A stretch of DNA of 11,582 nucleotides from an uncultured Clostridium sp. GTDB lineage: Bacteria > Bacillota > Clostridia > Oscillospirales > Acutalibacteraceae. Below the pieces are notes generated by a model. That model did not search any database, had not been told where the DNA came from, and saw only the letters and a program-made list of their open reading frames with translations. Below, piece by piece: positions 1 through 6,036 of this stretch; the stretch's first letter is position 1, and each line of letters begins with the position of its first letter. The translations under genes were made by a program, and so were the position numbers. The stretch lies in assembly GCA_934717555.1 (NCBI GenBank), contig CAKUYY010000038.1, positions 1 through 11,582 of the forward strand, given 5' to 3'.

Positions 1-293
1 TCACATCCGGGAATAACTTCGGCAGCGGTTCCCTTTCGAGAGGCCAGATTTTCCGGCATAAACTCCCGGATATATACCGGTGTACCTGCAACAGAATCAT
101 ATCCTAAATACCCGATTCCTTCTCCATTGCTGTCTAACCGTTTTCCTACCACATAACGGTCCTGTAACACTGTCCTGCGTGGTAAACAGATCACCGGCTG
201 AGGCTGGGAATCATTGTAACCGCAGTGAGGACAAATTGTCTGTCCCTCTCGTTCTTTCATGCATCCCATACATAAATTGTCTAAATTTATCAT
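1..293 (-). CDS. Zinc-ribbon Ser/Thr protein kinase-like protein, N-terminal part (runs off left edge)
   Basis: Only the first 97 codons are visible. Residues 8-24 form a short zinc ribbon (CMGC at 8-11, CPHC at 21-24). From about residue 38 the sequence follows the N-lobe of clostridial Ser/Thr kinases: a 'LPRRTVLQDRYVVGK' entry, a glycine-loop region at 53-62, then VYIREFMP at 73-80 where active relatives have VAIKEYFP. The ATP-anchoring lysine is therefore Arg76, and two glycines of the loop are Asp54 and Asn56. This suggests weak or absent catalysis, a pseudokinase or scaffold, but the HRD and DFG motifs lie outside the window. The ATG at 293 is preceded by a GAGGG Shine-Dalgarno site at 7-base spacing, and a good promoter lies upstream at 383-412. 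The family assignment is fairly secure; the catalytic state is inference. Confidence 0.8.
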   Translation of the reverse strand, partial: MINLDNLCMGCMKEREGQTICPHCGYNDSQPQPVICLPRRTVLQDRYVVGKRLDSNGEGIGYLGYDSVAGTPVYIREFMPENLASRKGTAAEVIPGC

Positions 294-319
294 TCCATTC
301 CCTCTTAACTAACCATTAT

Positions 320-345
320 GCAACCAATCCATACTATTTGGTTGC
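320..345 (-). promoter_or_regulatory. Leader hairpin of the kinase-like gene
   Basis: There is a perfect 8-base inverted repeat, GCAACCAA at 320-327 and TTGGTTGC at 338-345, with a 10-base loop. It lies inside the roughly 80-base 5' untranslated leader predicted from the promoter at 383-412, about 26 bases upstream of the start codon. On the minus strand no U-run follows it, so it is not a clear terminator. On the plus strand TTTTA follows, giving at most a weak terminator. A role in mRNA stability or translation control is possible but unproven. Confidence 0.45.
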
Positions 346-382
346 TTTTAGATTCCTAAGATTTATTCATTAAACCGTTAGC

Positions 383-412
383 AGTATACCATATTCTGTT
401 AGCGAAAATCAA
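383..412 (-). promoter_or_regulatory. Predicted sigma-A promoter of the kinase-like gene
   Basis: On the minus strand TTGATT (407-412) is followed after 18 bases by TATACT (383-388). The -10 box is preceded by TGG, making it an extended -10. Transcription would start near 376, giving a leader of about 80 bases. This implies the kinase-like gene is transcribed on its own as well as by any read-through from trxB. Confidence 0.6.
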
Positions 413-434
413 GGTATGAAGCGAGCCATTACCC

Positions 435-448
435 TTACAATATTGTAA
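435..448. promoter_or_regulatory. Perfect palindrome TTACAATATTGTAA, candidate operator
   Basis: This 14-base perfect dyad lies 23 bases upstream of the predicted -35 box of the kinase-like gene, between trxB and that gene. Its size and AT-rich symmetry suit a dimeric DNA-binding regulator. It is not a convincing terminator for trxB because it has no GC stem, no loop and no U-run. No specific regulator can be assigned. Confidence 0.35.
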
Positions 449-501
449 AATATTCTATGTTTTATTACAAATTCTTTTCTTTTTGTCGATGAAAAACCAC
501 T

Positions 502-1425
502 TTATTCCCTATTTTTCCAGTTCATATAGTTTTCTGCCTGTACAGCGGCCACTGCTCCGTCCGCTGCGGCTGTAATAATCTGGCGCAAAAATTTAGTTCT
601 ACTATCTCCTGCCACGTAAACCCCAGGGATGGGGGTGGTGCAATCCTCCCCAACTGCCAAATATCCACTTTCATCTAAGGGAATTTTTCCCGCGAATAAC
701 TGATTATCCGGCTTCATTCCAATCGCTATAAAGATAGCGCTCACTGGAAGCTGATAATTTTCCTGGCTTTGATGGTCTTTCACCTGAATATGGGTAACAC
801 TTTTTTCTCCTTCAATCGCTGTTACTTCACTATCAAATAAAATGTGAATATTACTTTGTTCCATTACGGATTTTACCAGCATATGTTCTCCCCGGAAGCT
901 ATCCCTCCGATGAATTAAATATACTTTGCTGCACAGCTTAGAGAGGAATAAAGCGTCTTCCAGTGCGGTATTTCCCCCTCCTACCACGGCTACTTCTTTT
1001 TCTCTGAAAAAGGCTCCATCGCAAGTAGCGCAATAGGAAACTCCGTGCCCTGTGAGGCGCTCTTCGCCTTCACATTCCAACTTTCTTCTCTGCGCGCCGT
1101 TGGCAATAATAAGGGTTTTTCCTGTATATGTTCCCTGGGTAGTTACCACTGTCTTTATTTCCCCTTCCAGGGATACCTGTTCTACTTCTTCCAGCCGCAC
1201 TTCCGCCCCTTGGGCAAGGGCTTGCTGATACAAATTCATGGAAAATTCCGGACCGCTGATTTTTTCGATCGCCGGATAATTTTCTACTTCACTGGTTGTG
1301 GCCACTTGCCCTCCATAAAATAGACGGTCAAATACAATCGCCCGAAATCCTCCTCTTAATGCATAAATAGCCGCTGTCAGCCCTGCGGGTCCCGCTCCAA
1401 TAATCAATACATCTGTCTCTGTCAT
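502..1425 (-). CDS. trxB: Thioredoxin-disulfide reductase (FAD/NADPH)
   Basis: The 307-residue product matches the usual length of low-molecular-weight thioredoxin reductases, cytoplasmic flavoenzymes that pass electrons from NADPH through FAD to thioredoxin. Visible motifs in order: FAD-binding GAGPAG at 10-15, redox-active Cys132-Ala-Thr-Cys135, NADPH-binding GGGNTALEDA near 149-158 with the HRRDSFRGE segment behind it, and the C-terminal FAD motif GVYVAGDSRTKFLRQ followed by the TAAADGAVAA helix. All key residues are present. The frame stays open for 32 codons upstream, but the ATG at 1425 is chosen because AAAGGAGA lies 6-7 bases before it and the protein then starts just ahead of the Rossmann fold. 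No thioredoxin gene adjoins it. A 153-base gap separates it from the upstream cation exporter gene and I see no strong terminator there, so some co-transcription is possible. Confidence 0.96.
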   Translation of the reverse strand: MTETDVLIIGAGPAGLTAAIYALRGGFRAIVFDRLFYGGQVATTSEVENYPAIEKISGPEFSMNLYQQALAQGAEVRLEEVEQVSLEGEIKTVVTTQGTYTGKTLIIANGAQRRKLECEGEERLTGHGVSYCATCDGAFFREKEVAVVGGGNTALEDALFLSKLCSKVYLIHRRDSFRGEHMLVKSVMEQSNIHILFDSEVTAIEGEKSVTHIQVKDHQSQENYQLPVSAIFIAIGMKPDNQLFAGKIPLDESGYLAVGEDCTTPIPGVYVAGDSRTKFLRQIITAAADGAVAAVQAENYMNWKNRE

Positions 1426-1431
1426 TAGAAG

Positions 1432-1439
1432 TCTCCTTT
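1432..1439 (-). promoter_or_regulatory. Ribosome binding site fixing the trxB start
   Basis: AAAGGAGA on the minus strand lies 6-7 bases before the ATG at 1425. The open frame continues to a GTG at 1521, but no comparable site stands before the upstream candidates, so this site decides the start. Confidence 0.8.
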
Positions 1440-1578
1440 CTCCAAAAAGCATTTTTCTTCTTGTCAGCACTAATTTTTTATGAACAAGATATTCTTTTTT
1501 TATTTTTGAGCGTTCCATCACCTTTCATACAAGAAACGCCCCTTTTCTCCTAATTTTATGTGTCTTTTTTATGATTCT

Positions 1579-2757
1579 CTAATTCTCCCGATACACATAA
1601 GTTTTATCTACATTGATTACAACCTCATAAGTTTTATCCAGCGTCTGGGCGGCATATCGTACCGCTTCTACAACCTGCTCATCGCTTAAACGGAACTTAT
1701 GAGGAACCACTACATCAAAAATCAGATTCGTGTGGGTAGGCCCCTCTACCATACGAAAATCATGGATGGTGATAGAAGGATCAATCAGTTTAACCAAAGT
1801 TTCCATTTTCCCGTGTACTTCATTGATCTTTTGATCGTCTGTAACAATTGGGTCCATATGGATGACACAATCACAGCCAAATTTTTTCTTGAGATCCCGC
1901 TCAATGGTATCAATGGTGTCGTGGATCTTCAAAATATCAATATGGCAGGGAACCTCCGCATGCAGGGAAATCACACTTCTGCCAGGACCATAATTGTGTA
2001 CAATTAAATCATGCACGCCTACCACATCTTCATAGGAAAGCACTTCTTTCTCGATCTCCTGGACAAACTTCACATCGGGCGCTTCCCCTAACAACAAATT
2101 CAATGTATCCTTTGCTGTCATAAATCCCGTATATAAAATAAATATCGCCACGATTACCCCTGCATAGCCGTCGATAGAGAATCCTGTAAGCACACTGACC
2201 AAAATTCCCAGCAATACTGTAGAGGTGGTCACCACATCACTGATACTATCCATCGCTGTGGCTTTTAGGGCGGCGGAATCGATCATCTTTCCTAATTTAC
2301 GGTTAAACAGCCCCATCCACAATTTCACTCCTATGGAAACCAACAAGATCACCACAGATAAAATGCTGAACGTGACTTCTTCTGGATGGATAATCTTGTC
2401 TATCGAAGAGCGGATCAGTTCAATCCCCACCAAAATAATGGCCACCGACACGATAAACCCGGAAATATATTCCATCCTTCCATGCCCAAAGGGATGCTCG
2501 TCATCCGCCGGCTTTCCTGACATTTTAAAACCAATCAGAGTGACAATAGAGGAACCGGCATCCGAAAGGTTATTCAAGGCATCCGCTGTAATGGAAATAG
2601 AAGCTGTCAACAGCCCTGCAACTAATTTGGCCAGAAATAATGCCACATTGCAAACGATTCCAACGATCCCCCCAAGTAAGCCATATTTCTGCCTTACCTG
2701 TTGGTTTTCTGTTTGGGAATGATTTTTGATGAACAAACGAATCAAAAGACTGGTCAT
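1579..2757 (-). CDS. Cation diffusion facilitator, MntE-like (probable manganese exporter)
   Basis: The 392-residue integral membrane protein belongs to the CDF family of proton-coupled divalent-cation exporters. About six transmembrane helices span residues 24-215, with a cytoplasmic domain of about 175 residues after them. The transport site can be read as Asn62-x3-Asp66 in helix 2 (ADALNNLSDAG) and Asp170-x3-Asp174 in helix 5 (AMDSISDVV). This Asn-Asp-Asp-Asp set is associated with manganese exporters such as pneumococcal MntE, rather than the His-containing zinc sites. The HPFGHGR motif at 88-94 is the family signature after helix 2, and the length is also close to MntE. A second alpha/beta segment after residue 310 extends the C-terminus beyond the short YiiP type. 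The start at 2757 is chosen over an upstream TTG because GGGAGGA lies 5 bases before it. Family is certain; metal choice is inferred from the site residues. Confidence 0.93.
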   Translation of the reverse strand: MTSLLIRLFIKNHSQTENQQVRQKYGLLGGIVGIVCNVALFLAKLVAGLLTASISITADALNNLSDAGSSIVTLIGFKMSGKPADDEHPFGHGRMEYISGFIVSVAIILVGIELIRSSIDKIIHPEEVTFSILSVVILLVSIGVKLWMGLFNRKLGKMIDSAALKATAMDSISDVVTTSTVLLGILVSVLTGFSIDGYAGVIVAIFILYTGFMTAKDTLNLLLGEAPDVKFVQEIEKEVLSYEDVVGVHDLIVHNYGPGRSVISLHAEVPCHIDILKIHDTIDTIERDLKKKFGCDCVIHMDPIVTDDQKINEVHGKMETLVKLIDPSITIHDFRMVEGPTHTNLIFDVVVPHKFRLSDEQVVEAVRYAAQTLDKTYEVVINVDKTYVYREN

Positions 2758-2762
2758 ATCAA

Positions 2763-2769
2763 TCCTCCC
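2763..2769 (-). promoter_or_regulatory. Ribosome binding site fixing the CDF exporter start
   Basis: GGGAGGA on the minus strand lies 5 bases before the ATG at 2757. An in-frame TTG at 2784 has no such site, so the nine-residue extension is discarded. Confidence 0.8.
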
Positions 2770-2815
2770 TTTGACCTTATCCAAAAATAGAAAAGAATTT
2801 TTATGAAGTTCACTA

Positions 2816-2845
2816 AGTGTAACATCACAGAGGAAAATGAGTCAA
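2816..2845 (-). promoter_or_regulatory. Predicted sigma-A promoter of the CDF exporter
   Basis: On the minus strand TTGACT (2840-2845) is followed after 18 bases by TACACT (2816-2821), with TGT before the -10 box (extended -10). The predicted leader is about 50 bases. A small dyad, CACTTAGTG, overlaps the -10 box and could be a repressor site, but it has only four base pairs per arm. Confidence 0.55.
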
Positions 2846-2886
2846 GCGAAATGAGGGGAAACTAAATTTTTTGCTGGCAATACCTC

Positions 2887-3567
2887 TTATTCGCAGTCAA
2901 AGCACAGCCATTGGCGGTGATCCTTTAACCATTGCCTGTGTCGCTGATAGTCGGGCATTTTCTGCCTTACCAATGCCCAAAACCGGCTCGAATGGTCGTG
3001 GTAAACCGTATGGCATAACTCATGGATGATTACAGAATCAATGACGGGAAGCGGGGCCATAATTAAATACCAGGAAAGACAAATTGTATTTTTCCCTGAA
3101 CAGGAGCCCCAGCGGGTTCTTGCCGAAGTAATTTTCGCCCCCTGGACTTGGAACCCATACTTTTGGGCGTACTGATAGATTCTAGGGATCAAAATTTCTC
3201 GCGCTTGTTCCCGGTACCAGCGTTCTATTTTCTCTTTTTTCTGTTCTGGGGAGGTTTTTGGCACCATCAGACAAGTGCCCTGAAGGTGCACCCCGGATTC
3301 TTTTTCCTCCAAGTTTAGGGAATACCAAGTGCCTAAATATAAGACTGGTTCCCCCTCTTCCAATCGATGACGGATGGGTTTGGGCCTATCTTGTATTTCC
3401 TTCCTCTTTTTCTCAATCCAATTGCCGTGGTTTTTTACAATACCCTCCAATTGTTTACGGGAGATTCGTTGAGGAGCCCTTACTATCAATTCCCCTTGTT
3501 CATTGATTTCTAACGCTATTGTTTTTCGATTGCTCCGGATTATCTTTGTGATATCCATAGATGTCAT
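2887..3567 (-). CDS. YgjP-type zinc metallopeptidase (DUF45 family)
   Basis: The 226-residue product has the hallmarks of the YgjP/DUF45 family, small cytoplasmic zinc metalloproteases with a SprT-like layout. The zinc motif is H182-E-L-C-H186, with a third ligand probably at H192 in the segment DHSSRFW. The signature TRWGSCS at 151-157 lies ahead of the catalytic helix, as in the family. The N-terminal half (about 1-100) is the usual beta-rich part with an APQRIS segment, and the C-terminus is basic and rich in Trp and His. The start is uncertain: the frame opens at a TTG at 3612, and ATGs at 3594, 3573, 3567 and 3558 are possible. I chose 3567 because AGAAG lies 10 bases before it. The natural substrate of this family is poorly known. 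The gene is separated from the HAD gene by a terminator, so it is probably its own unit. Confidence 0.88.
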   Translation of the reverse strand: MTSMDITKIIRSNRKTIALEINEQGELIVRAPQRISRKQLEGIVKNHGNWIEKKRKEIQDRPKPIRHRLEEGEPVLYLGTWYSLNLEEKESGVHLQGTCLMVPKTSPEQKKEKIERWYREQAREILIPRIYQYAQKYGFQVQGAKITSARTRWGSCSGKNTICLSWYLIMAPLPVIDSVIIHELCHTVYHDHSSRFWALVRQKMPDYQRHRQWLKDHRQWLCFDCE

Positions 3568-3656
3568 TCTCATCTTTCTTCTATCTTTTTTCATGATAAT
3601 AAAAACATCCAAAAACTACAACCGTTTCTATTTTTAAGTGCTACATACCAGCATAG

Positions 3657-3688
3657 AAAAACTGCCTAAAAAGCTTTCCAGCAGTTTT
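3657..3688 (-). terminator. Intrinsic terminator after the HAD phosphatase gene
   Basis: The inverted repeat AAAACTGC (3658-3665) and GCAGTTTT (3681-3688) encloses a 15-base loop. Read on the minus strand, the stem ends in GCAGTTTTTCT, giving the U-run. Because the arms are A-rich and T-rich it could also act on the plus strand. It lies between the HAD gene and the YgjP-type gene. Confidence 0.6.
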
Positions 3689-3741
3689 ATCTTTTGATAT
3701 GGTCTGTTTTTTTCTCTGCCTGTCTGAACGATTTCAATTAT

Positions 3742-4572
3742 TTAGCCTTCTTGTGCACCCCAGTGTTCCTGTAAATAATAGGCTACCCCATTTTCACGGC
3801 TGCTTCCTATGATCTCATCCGCCACTTGTTTTGCTTGGGGAACGCCGTCCGCCACCACCAGGGCTTTATCCGCCATATGGAGCATGTCAATATCATTTAG
3901 ATTGTCTCCAAAAGCTTCCACCCGCTGTGCATTACAGTATGCTTTTAGTTTTTTGACTCCTTCACTTTTACTCGCATGCCGGCTGAAAATCTCCAAAAAG
4001 TAAAGGCCGGAATAATTGTCCCGATACAGTACCGGGCGAACTCCTTCCACCCGGCTGACCTCTTCAAAGATCGGTTCCAGTATCTCTTTGGTATCCATCA
4101 TGGTGAAATAAATCACAGAATCCTGATCCCCGATTTCTATATGTTCCACTCGGCGGAACCATTTGTATCCCTTTTCTCTTCGCTCTTCATAAAAGTTTTG
4201 TTCAAACGTATTGTGTAATGTTTCAAATTCTACTCCAATTTCCCCTTCAACCAAGCGATATAAAAAGGATAAATGATGGTGTTGTTTTAGGATTTCCAAA
4301 ATCCTGCAGGCATCCTGAGGAGCAATGGGGGAGCAGTCCACATATTTCTTTTTGATAAAGTCGTAGAGCAAAACCCCATTGAGTAAAATCCCCGGCAATG
4401 TCAAATGCAGGCCGGACAGCAGATCAAACGCTGATGAACTCCTTGCAGTAGCTATGGTAAACAGCATTCCCTGCTGGATAAGCCTATTCAAGATGGCTTC
4501 CGTTTCCTGAGATACCTGTTTTTCCGGCGTAAGCAACGTCCCATCTAAGTCTGTCACATATAAAGTCCTCAT
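3742..4572 (-). CDS. Cof-type HAD-superfamily phosphatase
   Basis: The 276-residue product is a haloacid-dehalogenase-fold hydrolase of the Cof/YidA type with a C2 cap, the family of cytoplasmic sugar-phosphate, FMN or pyridoxal-phosphate phosphatases. Motif I is Asp8-Leu-Asp10-Gly-Thr (nucleophile and acid/base). Motif II is the Thr of TIATARS at 39-45, motif III the Lys202 of SKSEGVKK, and motif IV GDNLNDIDML at 222-231 (magnesium ligands). All catalytic residues are intact and the length is typical. A GGGAG site precedes the ATG at 4572. It starts 25 bases after the MBL-fold gene with no terminator between, so the two are probably one operon. The substrate cannot be read from the sequence. 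Confidence 0.93.
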   Translation of the reverse strand: MRTLYVTDLDGTLLTPEKQVSQETEAILNRLIQQGMLFTIATARSSSAFDLLSGLHLTLPGILLNGVLLYDFIKKKYVDCSPIAPQDACRILEILKQHHHLSFLYRLVEGEIGVEFETLHNTFEQNFYEERREKGYKWFRRVEHIEIGDQDSVIYFTMMDTKEILEPIFEEVSRVEGVRPVLYRDNYSGLYFLEIFSRHASKSEGVKKLKAYCNAQRVEAFGDNLNDIDMLHMADKALVVADGVPQAKQVADEIIGSSRENGVAYYLQEHWGAQEG

Positions 4573-4597
4573 TTATTTTCTCCCTTCTCCTATTCCA

Positions 4598-5920
4598 TCA
4601 CCAAGCTTCTGATTCCAATATGTCGCACAGGCATCCGCGTTCTGATTGCCCGGAGATCACATAAATACCGCAGTCCGCCGCCCTGCTATGGCCCTTACAT
4701 TTTGGACATTTTTTCGGCGCGCCCCCGCGCTCCTGGTATTCAAAACATTCGCACATATGATTGCAGCAATAACCGTTTTCAAGAAACCACGCGCAGGCAT
4801 AACGGTTGGTACAATGTTTGATCCCCTCCTCTTCCTGATATTCCCCGCAAACCATGCCCGCCGCATGATAGTCCCCATTGGAAATTAAAATATGAGATTT
4901 GGCAATATCCTGAAAAATATGGGACCAATTGCCTGAAGTCCCATGATGAGGGGCCTTAAAAATATAATATCCATCATATAAGTCCTCTGCAATAGTGTCA
5001 AAGGTTTCTGGAGTGGCGTCTCCTGTCATTAAAATATCATTATAGGAGGCCTCCTGCTGCCGGTAATTATGAAATACGATACTGGCGGTATTTTGTTGGT
5101 GGCTATATTCATTACGCATAGAGGGGCGGCTTAAAATTTCTATCACATCCTGAGAGCACGGCAATTTGTGTAAATCCTCAGAAAGATCTTCTAACTGCTC
5201 CAGACAGTCTTGCAGCCGGTCCATCGCTCTTTCAATTTCCGCAGGCTGGCCCCGGGTCTCTTCGGAACACAATTCACAGCAGTAAACATACTCTTGACAA
5301 AATTTTTCCTTCAGACGTAAAAACTTTGCCGCCTTCCTTCCTGAATATGGGGAAGATAGGCATACGTCCAGTTCTTCCACGATATCTATCAGCGTTTCTG
5401 AAAAAGGATAATGTTCCCACGCAGGCCATAGCACATCATATTCCACATCATCAAAAAGAAAGGTACTGCCTCTTCCTAACGTATAAACAGCTTCAGAACC
5501 TACAATCCGGCGCAGATTCTCAAAAATACGCAGGGGAACTATGCTGGTCTGAAAATATTCGCTCTTTCTCCCCCAAAAAGTAAAAATATATACGGCAATT
5601 TCCAGCAAAAGGGCCCTTCCCTGGCTGTCTACAGGGGTAGCAGGTAGATATATCCGATCAAAAAAATAAGGGGCGGCTTCCAAAATATAAAAAAGGCCGG
5701 AAATATGGTCCCGATGATAGTGGGTCAGCAAAAAGCTTCTGCCCTCCGCTTCTTCATATCGGGGCAAAATACCTTTTTCTATATAATCATAAACAGTTTC
5801 CTCTGTCTCCTGAATCCTGGAATTCATGGAACCACAGTCCACCATCAAAATTTGATGGTCACTGCCTCCCAGTACAATGCATTCCCCAAATTCCATATTA
5901 TGCATTTCTATCCAATCCAT
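4598..5920 (-). CDS. ComEC-like metallo-beta-lactamase-fold protein with cysteine-rich tail
   Basis: The 440-residue product begins directly with the MBL fold. Metal-binding HYHRDH is at 67-72, TGDA with Asp301 is the bridging ligand, and APHHGTSG at 324-330 resembles the PHHG motif of the ComEC MBL domain, so a two-metal centre looks complete. An insert at about 185-265 is helical and charged, with a CCxxC group at 214-218. After about residue 355 comes an unusual tail rich in cysteine (C358, C370, C376, C385, C386, C390, C392, C405, C408, C417, C430, C432) that includes a CPKC knuckle, probably a zinc- or cluster-binding module. No transmembrane segment or signal peptide is visible, so this is not a ComEC channel but a soluble relative, likely hydrolysing phosphodiester or nucleotide substrates (inference). 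The ATG at 5920 has no recognisable Shine-Dalgarno site; it is kept because the first beta strand needs it. Confidence 0.85.
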   Translation of the reverse strand: MDWIEMHNMEFGECIVLGGSDHQILMVDCGSMNSRIQETEETVYDYIEKGILPRYEEAEGRSFLLTHYHRDHISGLFYILEAAPYFFDRIYLPATPVDSQGRALLLEIAVYIFTFWGRKSEYFQTSIVPLRIFENLRRIVGSEAVYTLGRGSTFLFDDVEYDVLWPAWEHYPFSETLIDIVEELDVCLSSPYSGRKAAKFLRLKEKFCQEYVYCCELCSEETRGQPAEIERAMDRLQDCLEQLEDLSEDLHKLPCSQDVIEILSRPSMRNEYSHQQNTASIVFHNYRQQEASYNDILMTGDATPETFDTIAEDLYDGYYIFKAPHHGTSGNWSHIFQDIAKSHILISNGDYHAAGMVCGEYQEEEGIKHCTNRYACAWFLENGYCCNHMCECFEYQERGGAPKKCPKCKGHSRAADCGIYVISGQSERGCLCDILESEAW

Positions 5921-5978
5921 TTATAATACCATTATAGATCCTTCCCATTGTTTTCCTGATATTCCAAAAATTTCCCAT

Positions 5979-6031
5979 CCCATAAAAATGGGAAAGGTGT
6001 GAACGACCGTATCAAGATCGTTCACACCTTT
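5979..6031 (-). terminator. Long-stem terminator hairpin after the MORN gene, plus a mini hairpin
   Basis: AAAGGTGTGAACGA (5993-6006) and TCGTTCACACCTTT (6018-6031) form a perfect 14-base stem with an 11-base loop, starting six bases after the MORN stop codon. On the minus strand the stem ends in CCTTT and runs into a second small hairpin, CCCAT/ATGGG (5979-5992), whose loop is TTTT. The pair probably ends MORN transcription and insulates the MBL/HAD genes. Confidence 0.75.
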
Positions 6032-6036
6032 CTCGT

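Noticed and set aside
80..373. 97-codon plus-strand open frame near the left edge
   Set aside because: It is antisense to the zinc-ribbon kinase-like gene and its promoter; the minus-strand reading has recognisable motifs.
1426..1521. 32-residue N-terminal extension of TrxB
   Set aside because: It is basic and unlike the family, and a strong AAAGGAGA site stands before the internal ATG at 1425.
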